Source: Paenibacillus faecis | GTDB taxonomy: Bacteria; Bacillota; Bacilli; Paenibacillales; Paenibacillaceae | NCBI RefSeq assembly: GCF_008084145.1 | Contig: NZ_VSDO01000005.1 | Coordinates: 674,466-738,465, forward strand | Direction: 5' to 3' | Length of the DNA: 64,000 bases | In this document: positions 44,097 to 53,394 of the stretch, in pieces | How the letters are laid out: each line of letters opens with the position of its first letter | How positions within the stretch are numbered: position 1 is the first letter of the stretch | Made by a program: the position numbers and the translations under genes | The notes under the pieces: generated by a model | Seen by the model: only the letters and a program-made list of their open reading frames with translations | Told to the model about the DNA's origin: nothing | Database searches by the model: none

Positions 44097-44789
44097 TTGG
44101 ATAATGCAACAACCTATATGCTGCGTGACATTCCCGATGAGGAACGCCCCAGAGAACGCATGCTGCGTTACGGGGCGGGAGCTTTAAGCCAGACGGAGCT
44201 GCTGGCTATTTTGCTGCGGACGGGGACCCATCGTGAATCGGCGCTTCATATGGCGCAGCGGCTGCTCGGGGAAATCGGCGGCATTCGCGGCATGATGGAC
44301 CTGAGTCTGGAGGAATTAACGAATATGAAAGGGATCGGCCCCGCCAAGGCCGTCCAGATTAAAGCCGGCATCGAGTTGGGTCAGCGGCTTGCCAAAGCCC
44401 GGCTGCCCGAGGCGCGGGTCATCCGCAGCCCGCGGGACGCCGCAGACCTACTCATGGAAGAGCTCCGTTTTTTGCAGAAGGAGCACTTTGTCTGTTTGTT
44501 TTTAAATACAAAAAATCATATCATTGCTCAAGAAACACTGTCGATCGGAAGTCTTAACGCCTCGATCGTTCACCCGCGGGAGGTGTTCCGCGCCGCTATC
44601 AAATGCAGCAGCGCCTCCCTCGTCTGTGCCCATAATCATCCCAGCGGCGATCCGACGCCAAGTCCGGAAGACATCCGGATGACCCGGCGGTTATTGGAAG
44701 CTGGCGAAATCGTAGGCATCGACGTGCTGGACCATATTGTGATCGGAGACGGAAAGTTCGTCAGTTTGAAGGAGCAGGGCTTGATGTAA
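44097..44789 (+). CDS. radC: RadC family JAMM-domain protein
   Basis: A 230-residue protein with an N-terminal helix-hairpin-helix region (about 65-85, LTNMKGIGPAKAVQIKAG) and a C-terminal JAMM metalloprotease-like domain. The metal motif is AHNHPSGDPTPSPED. Despite its name, a DNA-repair role is unproven in this family. The likely start is TTG 44097; ATG 44118 is an alternative. It lies just upstream of mreB, as in B. subtilis. Confidence 0.92.
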   Translation: MDNATTYMLRDIPDEERPRERMLRYGAGALSQTELLAILLRTGTHRESALHMAQRLLGEIGGIRGMMDLSLEELTNMKGIGPAKAVQIKAGIELGQRLAKARLPEARVIRSPRDAADLLMEELRFLQKEHFVCLFLNTKNHIIAQETLSIGSLNASIVHPREVFRAAIKCSSASLVCAHNHPSGDPTPSPEDIRMTRRLLEAGEIVGIDVLDHIVIGDGKFVSLKEQGLM

Positions 44790-44827
44790 TATAATCGATA
44801 AGATATAGAAGGAAAGGGAGATACAGC

Positions 44828-45862
44828 ATGTTGGGTGGCTTTACGAAAGATTTGGGAATCGATTTGGGAACGGCAAATACTTTGGTTTATACGCGTGGAA
44901 AAGGCATTATCGTAAGGGAACCTTCGGTAGTCGCCATTCATACCGATACGAAGAACATCGTGGCGGTCGGCGAGTCGGCCAAGAAAATGATCGGGAGAAC
45001 GCCGGGCAACATCCGGGCGATTCGTCCGATGAAGGACGGCGTAATCGCGGATTTCGACACGACGGCTACGATGATCAAATATTTCATTCGCCAGGCGCAG
45101 AAGCAGCGTTCCCTGTTTCAACGCCATCCTAACGTGATGGTTTGTGTTCCGTCGGGCATTACGGCCGTGGAGCAGCGCGCCGTGGAGGACGCGACCAAGC
45201 AGGCCGGGGCCCGCGAGGCCTATACGATCGAGGAGCCGTTTGCTGCGGCAATCGGTGCGGATCTGCCGGTCTGGGAACCGACGGGCAGTATGGTCGTCGA
45301 TATCGGCGGCGGTACGACCGAGGTCGCCGTGATTTCGCTGGGCGGCATCGTTACCAGCAAATCGGTGCGCGTGGCCGGGGATGAAATGGATGAATCGATC
45401 ATCCAATACATCAAACGGCAATATAATCTAATGATCGGAGAAAGAACCGCAGAACAGCTCAAGATGGATATCGGCTCCGCGCTTGCTTTGGAAAAGGTGG
45501 AGACGATGGAAATCCGGGGCCGGGATCTTGTGAGCGGCCTGCCTAAGACGATCACCATCACGTCGGATGAAATTTCCGAAGCGCTTAGCGATACGGTGAA
45601 CGCGATCGTTGAAGCGGTAAAAGTCACCTTAGAGAAATGTCCTCCCGAGTTGGCCGCGGATATTATGGATCGCGGGATCGTGTTGACCGGCGGAGGCGCG
45701 CTTCTCCGCAATCTCGACAAACTGTTGGCCCGCGAAACGGGTATGCCGGTTATCGTCGCGGAGAACCCGCTGGACTGCGTGGCGATCGGAACGGGCAGAG
45801 CCTTGGACAACATTCATTTGTTTAAGTCAAAAAGCAGTTCGGCCCTTCGCTCCAGACGATAG
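44828..45862 (+). CDS. mreB: Rod shape-determining actin homologue MreB
   Basis: A 344-residue actin-like ATPase that polymerises beneath the membrane and guides the elongation peptidoglycan machinery. Phosphate-1 loop DLGTANTLVY, phosphate-2 DIGGGTTEVAV and adenosine motif TGGGALLRN are intact. Strong ribosome binding site GAAAGGGAG. It is followed by an attenuator-like hairpin and mreC. Confidence 0.98.
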   Translation: MLGGFTKDLGIDLGTANTLVYTRGKGIIVREPSVVAIHTDTKNIVAVGESAKKMIGRTPGNIRAIRPMKDGVIADFDTTATMIKYFIRQAQKQRSLFQRHPNVMVCVPSGITAVEQRAVEDATKQAGAREAYTIEEPFAAAIGADLPVWEPTGSMVVDIGGGTTEVAVISLGGIVTSKSVRVAGDEMDESIIQYIKRQYNLMIGERTAEQLKMDIGSALALEKVETMEIRGRDLVSGLPKTITITSDEISEALSDTVNAIVEAVKVTLEKCPPELAADIMDRGIVLTGGGALLRNLDKLLARETGMPVIVAENPLDCVAIGTGRALDNIHLFKSKSSSALRSRR

Positions 45863-45890
45863 GTCGCATATGCCCCTTGGATAAAGCGGC

Positions 45891-45921
45891 GCCGTCCGAC
45901 CCGGACGGCCAAGCCGTTTTT
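45891..45921 (+). terminator. Attenuator-like hairpin between mreB and mreC
   Basis: GCCGTCCG (45891-45898) pairs with CGGACGGC (45902-45909). The T run begins seven bases later (45917), so termination is probably partial and MreB would exceed MreC/D. Confidence 0.5.
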
Positions 45922-45974
45922 CTCTGTTTTTATAGTGAGTAACTTGAAATGGGAGAATTTAGTAAGGTTGGAGG

Positions 45975-46853
45975 GTGCTGAAACTGTTTAAGCTGCTGGG
46001 CAACAAAAGACTGTTTATTTTGTTGATGGGACTTATCCTTTTTATTGCGATCATGGGCTTCACCCTGGGATCGAGAGCCGGCTTGTCCTGGCCGGAGAAA
46101 TTTGTCAAGGACACGGTCGGGTTCGTGCAATACGTATTTTACAAGCCCACCAGCTATGTGGCGGGCTTGATTAAAGATATTTCTGAGCTGCATGCCCTGC
46201 AGGAAGAGAACGAGGAGCTCAAAATTGCGCTCTCCCACTATACGCGCGACAAAGCCCGGTTTAACTGGATTGAGCAGGAATATACCCGGCTGCAAAACGA
46301 TCTTCATTTTACGGAGGAGCAGAAGAAACTGTATAAATACGATTGGAAGATTGCACAGGTTATCAGCGTGAATGATGATCCGGTCAATCAGACCATCGTC
46401 GTCAATCTCGGCAGCCGGGAGGGCGTGAAAGAGGGGATGGCGGTCCACTCGTCCAAAGGTCTGGTCGGCATTGTCAGCCGTGTCAGTACGCTGACGTCGA
46501 CGGTGAAGCTGATTACGACGATGGATGCGCGCGACCCGAATTCCAACGGCATTGCCGTTACGGCGCAAGGCAAGGAAAACTCGGTGTTCGGCGTGATCGA
46601 GTCCTACGATAAGAAGAGCGGAACTTTTCTGATGAGCCGGATTGAAGATCCAAAGCCGTTGGCCAAGGAGGATCTAATCGTATCTTCAGGTGTCGGCGGC
46701 GTATTCCCTAGAGGAATGATTATCGGTAAGGTCAAGGAGGTCAAAGTGGGCGAATTCGGGTTAACCTATACGGCGACGATTACGCCTGCGGCCAGCTTTA
46801 CGGATTGGAAGGAGCTGTTTATCGTGTTCCCGGAGGCTGAGAGCAGTGAATAA
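45975..46853 (+). CDS. mreC: Rod shape-determining protein MreC
   Basis: A 292-residue bitopic membrane protein of the elongasome. One membrane segment (about 10-30, LFILLMGLILFIAIMGFTLG) is followed by a coiled coil (about 65-115, LHALQEENEELK) and two beta domains that contact penicillin-binding proteins outside the membrane (VNLGSREGVKEGMAV). The start is GTG 45975 with AAGGTTGGAG upstream. It overlaps mreD by eight bases. Confidence 0.95.
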   Translation: MLKLFKLLGNKRLFILLMGLILFIAIMGFTLGSRAGLSWPEKFVKDTVGFVQYVFYKPTSYVAGLIKDISELHALQEENEELKIALSHYTRDKARFNWIEQEYTRLQNDLHFTEEQKKLYKYDWKIAQVISVNDDPVNQTIVVNLGSREGVKEGMAVHSSKGLVGIVSRVSTLTSTVKLITTMDARDPNSNGIAVTAQGKENSVFGVIESYDKKSGTFLMSRIEDPKPLAKEDLIVSSGVGGVFPRGMIIGKVKEVKVGEFGLTYTATITPAASFTDWKELFIVFPEAESSE

Positions 46854-47376
46854 GCGCAGAACGATCCTGATTTTGCTCCTGTTCGTCCTCTTCATTCTGG
46901 AGGGCACCCTCCTCCCCTGGCTCATTCCGGAAGCGTGGGAAACCCGGATTAATCCGCATTTGGTGTATATCGCTATCTTGTTTTTCTCCATCTATGAAGA
47001 TCGTCATACCGGGCTCATTTTGGGACTTTGTTTCGGCCTTTTGCATGATGTTGTGTTTTACGGCGCGATGGTCGGCACTTATTCGTTTGCTATGGGCCTT
47101 TGCGGCTATTTGATCGGCTTGTTGTCGCGGAGCAAGCAAACTCCGCTGCCTTTGATGCTGATTTTTGTCATCACCGGGAGCCTGCTCTTCGATTCGATTA
47201 TTTTCGGTACTTATTCACTGTTCGGCGTGGTGCACGAGCCGTACTCCTGGGCCGTGATGCATCATATCATTCCCAATGTGTTCGTTCAGTTTTTATTTGC
47301 TTTGCTGATCTATGTACCGCTGCGGAAGCAGTTGGAGATTATTACGAAGCGCCGTTCCCCGGAGGAGAAGGCTTGA
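46846..47376 (+). CDS. mreD: Rod shape-determining protein MreD
   Basis: A 176-residue integral membrane protein with five to six hydrophobic helices and few polar residues outside them, typical of MreD. The GTG start overlaps mreC by eight bases, so the two are translationally coupled. Its position between mreC and minC matches B. subtilis. Confidence 0.93.
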   Translation: MNKRRTILILLLFVLFILEGTLLPWLIPEAWETRINPHLVYIAILFFSIYEDRHTGLILGLCFGLLHDVVFYGAMVGTYSFAMGLCGYLIGLLSRSKQTPLPLMLIFVITGSLLFDSIIFGTYSLFGVVHEPYSWAVMHHIIPNVFVQFLFALLIYVPLRKQLEIITKRRSPEEKA

Positions 47377-47453
47377 CTTTTCGTCACATCCAACGAAACT
47401 AGCAGGAACTTTCCGCCTCCTGCACGAAATGAATAGGGGGGAGGGACAGGCTT

Positions 47454-48116
47454 ATGACGGTAAAGTCGAATCATGTTACAATCAAAGGCATCAAGGATGG
47501 CCTGGTTTTCCTGCTGGACGACAAGTGTGACTTCGGAACTTTGCTGGAGGAATTGCGTTATAAACTGGAACATAGCCATCAGAACATATTGACGGGGCCG
47601 ATTATACATGTTGACGTGAAATTGGGAACCCGGATCGTGAACGATGATCAGAAAGAAATGATCCTTGATATATTGAGCCGCAAAGGAAACCTGCTGGTTC
47701 GCTCCATCGAGATGCCCGAGCTGATGCCGGCGGTAGATCCGCTGAAGACGTTGACGACCCTGACGGGGATCGTTCGTTCGGGGCAGGTGCTTCATCATGA
47801 AGGGAACCTGTTGTTTCTGGGGGACGTCAACCCCGGGGGGACCGTGGCTTGCACGGGGGATATTTATATACTCGGGGCTTTGAGAGGAATGGCGCACGCC
47901 GGACTGAAGGGCAATGTGGAGGCGGTCATTGCGGCCTCTTTTTTGGCGCCGACTCAGTTGCGGATTGCCGAGGTGATCAGCCGCCCTCCGGATGAGTGGG
48001 AGAACCGGGAGACAAGTATGGAGTTTGCCTTTCTGCGTGACGGAAAGATGCAGATCGATAAGATTGGGAACCTATTTCGGATTCGGCCGGATTTTAACGT
48101 GTTTAAAGGGGTGTAA
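47454..48116 (+). CDS. minC: Septum site-determining protein MinC
   Basis: A 220-residue inhibitor of FtsZ ring formation away from midcell. The N-terminal domain (about 1-100) blocks FtsZ polymerisation. The C-terminal beta-helix (about 110-215) with VRSGQVLHHEGNLLFLGDVNPGG is the MinC signature and binds MinD. Strong GGGGGAGGG ribosome binding site. It is followed 3 bases later by minD. Confidence 0.95.
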   Translation: MTVKSNHVTIKGIKDGLVFLLDDKCDFGTLLEELRYKLEHSHQNILTGPIIHVDVKLGTRIVNDDQKEMILDILSRKGNLLVRSIEMPELMPAVDPLKTLTTLTGIVRSGQVLHHEGNLLFLGDVNPGGTVACTGDIYILGALRGMAHAGLKGNVEAVIAASFLAPTQLRIAEVISRPPDEWENRETSMEFAFLRDGKMQIDKIGNLFRIRPDFNVFKGV

Positions 48117-48119
48117 TCT

Positions 48120-48914
48120 ATGGGAGAAGCTATTGTGGTCACATCGGGAAAAGGAGGCGTCGGCAAAACGACGACGTCGGCCAATATCGGTACCGCGCTT
48201 GCGCTGCTCGGCAAAAAAGTATGCCTGGTGGATACGGATATCGGTTTGCGCAACCTCGATGTCGTGATGGGACTCGAAAATCGCATTATTTACGATCTGA
48301 TCGATGTGGCCGAGGGCCGGTGCCGGTTAAATCAGGCGCTGGTAAAAGACAAGCGTTTCGACGAACTGTACATGCTGCCAGCGGCGCAAACGAAGGATAA
48401 GAACGCCATTACGCCGGAACAGGTCAAGGATATTGTCCTGGAGTTAAAAAAGGAACACGAATACGTAATTATCGACTGCCCGGCCGGGATCGAACAGGGA
48501 TTCAGGAACGCGGTCGCCGGAGCGGATCAGGCCATCGTCGTGACCACGCCGGAGCATGCGGCCGTTCGCGATGCGGACCGGATCATCGGGCTTTTGGAAA
48601 GCTCGCATATTGCCTCGCCCAAATTGGTCGTAAACCGGATACGGCCTAATATGGTCAAATCCGGGGACATGCTGGAAATCGAGGATATCCTTCAAGTGCT
48701 GAATATCGATCTGATCGGGATCGTCCCGGATGACGAACTGGTCATCAAAGCGGCCAATTCGGGCGAACCCACGGTGATGAATCCGGACTCCAGAGCCGCC
48801 ATCGCCTATCGGAACATCGCCCGCCGGATCCTGGGCGATACGGTCCCGCTGATGCTGCTGGATCAGAAGAAAGGCGTGTTTACGCGTTTTAAAAAGTTTT
48901 TTGGAATGGGTTGA
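48120..48914 (+). CDS. minD: Septum site-determining ATPase MinD
   Basis: A 264-residue ParA/MinD-type ATPase that carries MinC to the membrane. The deviant Walker A is GKGGVGKTT (10-18), with the membrane-binding amphipathic helix at the C-terminus (VFTRFKKFFGMG). Length and motifs are typical. MinE is not encoded nearby, as expected for a Gram-positive Min system. Confidence 0.97.
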   Translation: MGEAIVVTSGKGGVGKTTTSANIGTALALLGKKVCLVDTDIGLRNLDVVMGLENRIIYDLIDVAEGRCRLNQALVKDKRFDELYMLPAAQTKDKNAITPEQVKDIVLELKKEHEYVIIDCPAGIEQGFRNAVAGADQAIVVTTPEHAAVRDADRIIGLLESSHIASPKLVVNRIRPNMVKSGDMLEIEDILQVLNIDLIGIVPDDELVIKAANSGEPTVMNPDSRAAIAYRNIARRILGDTVPLMLLDQKKGVFTRFKKFFGMG

Positions 48915-48920
48915 TTTTCG

Positions 48921-50069
48921 TTGTTCTTTAAACTAAAAAAAGTGGACTGGCCCATGGTGGGGATCCTGCTCCTGTTTATGATATTCAGCACGATGCTGGT
49001 CCGCAGCGCAATCGCGCCTTATGAGACCCAATTCAGGGCCTATGATCTGAAAACCCTGGCATTTTATGTGGCAGGGTTTATTGTTGTTTTCGGTATGGCC
49101 TTGGTGGATTACAGAACGCTGTTAAAATACAGCTGGTATATTTACGGGGCGGGCTGTGTATCGCTCGTTGCGGTCTATTTGCTGGCTCCGGAAATCAATG
49201 GCGCCCGCAGTTGGTTCGAGCTGCCCGGGGGCCTGCAGTTTCAGCCAGCGGAACTAGTGAAGATCATACTGATTATGACGGTAGCCTATATGCTGGGACA
49301 GCGAAACGGGCAGCCTCTGCGTTTTCGGCGCGATATCGTTCCGATCACGGCTATGACGATGCTGCCGTTCCTGCTCGTTCTGATCCAGCCCGATTTGGGG
49401 AATGCGATAATATATCTCGTTATTCTCATCGCGATGCTGTGGATCGGAAATACGAAATACAGCCATGTGCTGATCGGTCTGACCGTGGTCATTGCGGCGC
49501 TGATCGCATTCGTAACGCTGTTCAACGTTTATAATACCCAAATCCATGATTATCTGGAGAAGCATCAGAAACTGCACTGGTATCAGCGAATCAACACGTT
49601 TATTAATCCCGATCAGGCTTCCAACGACGACAAGCACCAGTCCAATTACGCGAAGATCGCGATCGGCTCCGGCGGCTTGACGGGGGACGGCTATATGAAG
49701 GGCGAACTGAAGAACAAAAAATTCGTTCCGTATCCTTACTCCGATTCCATTTTTGTCGTGGTCGGCGAGGAATTCGGTTTTTTGGGCTCCTCCGCGCTGC
49801 TGCTCGTCTATTTTCTCTTTATTTACAGGATGATATTGATTGCGATGCATTGCTTTGACCGGATGGGCGCTTATATCATCGTGGGAATCGTGGCGATGTT
49901 TTTGTTTCAAATTTTTGAAAATGTCGGGATGATGATCGGACTGATGCCGATTACCGGGATCACCCTGCCGTTTATCAGCTACGGGGGGACTTCCCTGCTG
50001 ATCAATATGCTTTGTATCGGTCTGGTGTTCAGCATTCAGTTGCATCAGGAGAAATATAAAGTGGATTAA
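48921..50069 (+). CDS. rodA: SEDS-family peptidoglycan polymerase (RodA/FtsW/SpoVE type)
   Basis: A 382-residue polytopic membrane glycosyltransferase with about ten membrane helices. The family signature is SDSIFVVVGEEFGFLGS, with GGTSLLINM near the end and the catalytic-loop Asp region after QPDLGNA. Genomic context (mreBCD, minCD) favours the RodA elongation branch over FtsW or SpoVE. The start is TTG 48921, six bases after minD. B. subtilis does not place rodA between minD and spoIVFA. Confidence 0.88.
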   Translation: MFFKLKKVDWPMVGILLLFMIFSTMLVRSAIAPYETQFRAYDLKTLAFYVAGFIVVFGMALVDYRTLLKYSWYIYGAGCVSLVAVYLLAPEINGARSWFELPGGLQFQPAELVKIILIMTVAYMLGQRNGQPLRFRRDIVPITAMTMLPFLLVLIQPDLGNAIIYLVILIAMLWIGNTKYSHVLIGLTVVIAALIAFVTLFNVYNTQIHDYLEKHQKLHWYQRINTFINPDQASNDDKHQSNYAKIAIGSGGLTGDGYMKGELKNKKFVPYPYSDSIFVVVGEEFGFLGSSALLLVYFLFIYRMILIAMHCFDRMGAYIIVGIVAMFLFQIFENVGMMIGLMPITGITLPFISYGGTSLLINMLCIGLVFSIQLHQEKYKVD

Positions 50070-50200
50070 AAACCGGAACCGGGAGGTTCCGGTTTTTCTT
50101 ATGGCGTTTTCGATTTCCTGCCTGCATCGACAGCTTGTTCATATTTCGGTCAAGCTCCTCATACATATATAGCACTAGATGCGACCGGGAGGGTGCGGTA

Positions 50201-51127
50201 ATGGACGTAAAATCGAATGTTCGAAAGCGGCGCGAGGAACGTATCCGGCAATTGACCGCTGGAGATTTGGCCGATTCCGGCCGGATTTCCGCTTATGACG
50301 AAGCCTTGGCGGACGGGATGGGCCGCGGCGGAAAGGGGAAAGCGGAGCAACCCCCTTCGGTCGGTAATCCGTCGCCCGCCATAGCGGATACGGACCGAGA
50401 ACAGGATCCCGACCCGGAACTTCTATGGAAGCGAGGGAAGGGACGGTGGAACGATACGGAGTTATTTTCTTCCGGAGGCGATCGGGGGGACCCCGGGAAG
50501 AAGCGCCGTTCTTTTTGGTCGTCTCTCGGAATCCGTGTGATCCTTAGCGCGGCTCTGTTCGCGGGAATATGGGGGATTCAACGTTTTCAGCCGGACTGGG
50601 CTTTGCCGGTCCGGGTTTTTGTAGCTCAATCCTTGACGCAGGAAATGGATTTTGGGGCCATGGAGGCTTGGTACGAGCAAATTTTTGGGGGTTCGCCCAG
50701 CTTTATTCCGATATTCAAGCATCATGAAGAACAAGGACTTAAAGTCGATGCGCCGCACGGATTTGTCCCGCCGATTCAGGGTACGCTCGCCGAGCCTTTT
50801 GTGCTTAATCTCAAGGGGGTGGAAGTGATCCCGAATGCGGATTCGGTTACCGGAGCCGAGGTTAAAAGCATAGAAACGGGGCGTGTCCTTAGTGTAACGA
50901 ACGATGCGTTAACCGGAACGACAGTAACGGTGCAGCATGGCGAGGGGTATGTTTCGGTGTATGGGCATTTAGGGAAACTTGCCGTGAGCAAAGGAGACTG
51001 GTTGGAAGGGGGCGACCCGCTTGGAGCCTTGCCGCCGACTTCGGACGGTGTACATCCTACCTTGTATTTCGCCCTGAAAAAGCAAAACCGGTATATCGAT
51101 CCCGCGGATGTGATTCCGTTTGAATAA
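50201..51127 (+). CDS. spoIVFA: SpoIVFA-type M23-domain membrane protein
   Basis: A 308-residue protein from the ATG at 50201 (GGGAGGG upstream). A polar, charged cytoplasmic region (about 1-110) precedes one membrane segment (about 112-130, LGIRVILSAALFAGIWGI). The C-terminus is an M23/LytM-like domain (about 190-305; TTVTVQHGEGYVSVYGHLG). The zinc ligands of active M23 enzymes look incomplete, as in SpoIVFA. In B. subtilis SpoIVFA anchors and inhibits the protease SpoIVFB until a forespore signal arrives. It overlaps spoIVFB by eight bases. Confidence 0.85.
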   Translation: MDVKSNVRKRREERIRQLTAGDLADSGRISAYDEALADGMGRGGKGKAEQPPSVGNPSPAIADTDREQDPDPELLWKRGKGRWNDTELFSSGGDRGDPGKKRRSFWSSLGIRVILSAALFAGIWGIQRFQPDWALPVRVFVAQSLTQEMDFGAMEAWYEQIFGGSPSFIPIFKHHEEQGLKVDAPHGFVPPIQGTLAEPFVLNLKGVEVIPNADSVTGAEVKSIETGRVLSVTNDALTGTTVTVQHGEGYVSVYGHLGKLAVSKGDWLEGGDPLGALPPTSDGVHPTLYFALKKQNRYIDPADVIPFE

Positions 51128-51977
51128 ATGGGGCGGCATGCGGATTTCCTTTCATCCTTTGTTTGTGCTGGTGATGCTCGCTTCCGTTTTTACCGGGCAT
51201 TTTATTGAGCTTGCGGCCCTGTTTTCTATTGTATTCGTCCATGAATTGGGTCATGTCGCGGCGGCCCGAATGTTCGGGATCCCCGTCATTTCGGTCCAGT
51301 TACTTCCCTTTGGCGGCGTAGCCGTCATGGAAGATACCGGCCGCCTCAGTGCGGCCCGCGAAATGGCCATCGCTTTGGCGGGGCCGCTCCAAAATGTGCT
51401 GTTGATCGGTATTTCCTGGCTGCTTCACGCCGTCGGAATCTGGGACGGTCCTTTTTACGCTTATTTTGTGGAGTGTAATTTGCTCATCGCGCTGTTCAAT
51501 TTGCTGCCGATTTTGCCGCTCGATGGAGGTAAAATATGTCAGACCCTTTGCGGGACCGTGCTTCCGTTTCATCCTACCCTGGTTTGGTCGATTCGAATCA
51601 GTCTGTTCTTTAGCGCGCTCGTCGTTTTATTTTCGGCGACCCCGCTTCTCCTTGGGTCCGGACCGCTTCACTTTAATCTGCTGCTCGTCGGCGTTTTTCT
51701 GCTCTATTCCAACTATGTGGATTACCGGAATATTCCTTATCGGTTTGTGCGTTTTCTCGTCAACCGGGAGGGGGCCTTCACCCGCCACCTTATGAACGGC
51801 AGTTTGGCCCAGCCCATTATCGCCGATAGATCGAAACCTTTAGACCAGCTTTTGCGTCTGTTCAGGAGAGAGAAGTATCATTTCGTATACATCATGAATC
51901 CACAGGGGCGGATTGTGGCGGTAGTGCCGGAACAACGGGTCATCTCCTCCTATTTGCGGGGGGACCCGGGCGCCTGA
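51120..51977 (+). CDS. spoIVFB: Site-2 intramembrane protease SpoIVFB
   Basis: A 285-residue membrane metalloprotease that releases active sigma-K from its precursor in the mother cell. The zinc motif HELGH (VFVHELGHVAAA) is near residue 41 and the third ligand Asp is in LPLDGGK. A C-terminal CBS-like region (about 215-285, AQPIIADRSKPLDQLL) would sense ATP. The TTG start at 51120 gives MNKW, which is also how B. subtilis SpoIVFB begins; ATG 51138 is an alternative. Overlap with spoIVFA implies coupled translation. Confidence 0.92.
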   Translation: MNKWGGMRISFHPLFVLVMLASVFTGHFIELAALFSIVFVHELGHVAAARMFGIPVISVQLLPFGGVAVMEDTGRLSAAREMAIALAGPLQNVLLIGISWLLHAVGIWDGPFYAYFVECNLLIALFNLLPILPLDGGKICQTLCGTVLPFHPTLVWSIRISLFFSALVVLFSATPLLLGSGPLHFNLLLVGVFLLYSNYVDYRNIPYRFVRFLVNREGAFTRHLMNGSLAQPIIADRSKPLDQLLRLFRREKYHFVYIMNPQGRIVAVVPEQRVISSYLRGDPGA

Positions 51978-52044
51978 TGCGTAAAAGCCGTGGTATAATA
52001 TAAAAAAGCGTTTTGGTCAGAACGTACGAATGAGGGTGAAATCA

Positions 52045-53238
52045 ATGAAACAGTTGATGATTCACTGCGGTCCTGATTCCACCCAGATGGCGCTGCTGGA
52101 AGAGGATAAGCTGGTGGAATACGCAGCTGAGCGATCTCAAAAGAGAGGGCTCATGGGCAGTTTTTTTAAGGGAAAAGTAATGAACGTGGTTCCGGGCATG
52201 CAGGCGGCTTTTGTCGACATCGGCCATAAGAAAAACGCGTTTCTTTATATTGATGATCTGCTGCATCCCCACTTGGAAAAGCAGCCGAAGACGAAACCGC
52301 CGATCACCGATCTGGTTCGTCCGGGTCAAGAACTCGTCGTCCAGGTTGTCAGAGAGGCGATCGGCAACAAGGGCGCGAGGGTGACGACGCACTATTCGCT
52401 CCCGGGACGGTGGTTGGTATACATGCCGTCGGCCGGTTACGTGGCGGTATCGAAGAAGATCAGCCGGGAGGAGGAGCGCAACCGCCTGAAGGAAATCGGG
52501 GAGACGCTTCGCCGCTCCGAGGAAGGGCTTATTCTCCGGACCGTGGCGGAACATGCCGGCGAGGAGGAGGTGCTTGAAGACTTGAGCCAGCTTCGGACGC
52601 AGTGGGAGGAGATTCTCGAAAAAGGGGAGCATGCTCCCGCGCCTTCCGTGCTGCATCATGATCTCAGTATGGTGCAGCGGCTGCTGCGGGACGTATACAG
52701 CCCGGAAACCGACGAGCTCGTCATGGACTGTTCCGAGCAGGCGGGGGAAGCCTCCGCATTTTTGGCCGCCATGCTGCAGGGGAAGAAGCCGAACATCCGA
52801 GTGTATAAAGGCGATGTCCCGATCTTTGAGCATTATGGCATCAGGCAGCGGTTGGACAAGGACTTTCAGCGCAAAATTTGGCTGCCGGGAGGCGGTTATC
52901 TCGTGTGGGATACCACCGAGGCTTTAACGGTGATCGACGTCAATACGGGAAAATTCACCGGAGGGGACAATCTGGAGGATACCGTTTACCGGACGAATCT
53001 GGAGGCGGCCCGGGAAATTGCCCGCTTGGTGCGGCTTCGGGATACCGGCGGGATCATCATCGTCGACTTTATCGACATGAGCAGCGAAAGTCACCGCACC
53101 GCCGTGCTGGATATGTTGGAGAAGTCGATGAACGGAGACCGTACGCAGCACCATATTTTGGGCTGGACCAAGCTGGGTTTGTTGGAAATGACGCGCAAGC
53201 GGATCAGGGAGCAGTCGCAATTTTCAAGTAATGATTGA
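52045..53238 (+). CDS. rng: RNase E/G family endoribonuclease, short form
   Basis: A 397-residue protein from the ATG at 52045 (GAGGGTG upstream). An S1 RNA-binding domain (about 35-120, GSFFKGKVMNVVPGMQAAFVDIG) is followed by the RNase-H-like catalytic core with both magnesium aspartates in LTVIDVNTGKF and IIIVDFIDM. It stops just after the conserved EMTRKRIRE, so the CxxC zinc-link and small domain that build the E. coli tetramer are missing. B. subtilis has no RNase E/G, so this is a lineage difference. Likely roles are rRNA maturation and mRNA turnover. Confidence 0.88.
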   Translation: MKQLMIHCGPDSTQMALLEEDKLVEYAAERSQKRGLMGSFFKGKVMNVVPGMQAAFVDIGHKKNAFLYIDDLLHPHLEKQPKTKPPITDLVRPGQELVVQVVREAIGNKGARVTTHYSLPGRWLVYMPSAGYVAVSKKISREEERNRLKEIGETLRRSEEGLILRTVAEHAGEEEVLEDLSQLRTQWEEILEKGEHAPAPSVLHHDLSMVQRLLRDVYSPETDELVMDCSEQAGEASAFLAAMLQGKKPNIRVYKGDVPIFEHYGIRQRLDKDFQRKIWLPGGGYLVWDTTEALTVIDVNTGKFTGGDNLEDTVYRTNLEAAREIARLVRLRDTGGIIIVDFIDMSSESHRTAVLDMLEKSMNGDRTQHHILGWTKLGLLEMTRKRIREQSQFSSND

Positions 53239-53269
53239 TTTTTGAGGTATCGCATGATAGTATATTAGG

Positions 53270-53394
53270 GTATGTGTTATGAGTTGGTCTTGTACACATG
53301 CTGCAACCGCTCCGATCGGGTCGGAAAGTCCGTTGTCTTCGTCGACGGCGGCACCTGAATCAGGCGAGTCTGAGACATGAGGAGGTGCAAGCAA
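53270..53394 (+). promoter_or_regulatory. Structured leader of rplU (L21 leader type)
   Basis: About 125 untranslated bases precede rplU. They form short hairpins, CCGTTG/CGACGG (53330-53348) and the palindrome CCTGAATCAGG (53354-53364). Bacillales rplU genes carry an autoregulatory L21 leader at this place. A possible promoter is TTGATT (53235-53240), 17 bases, TAGTAT (53258-53263). Assignment is by position and partial structure. Confidence 0.5.

Noticed and set aside
53239..53394. Continuation of RNase G in another frame after its stop
   Set aside because: No CxxC-containing frame follows; the sequence becomes the rplU promoter and leader, so a simple frameshift is unlikely.
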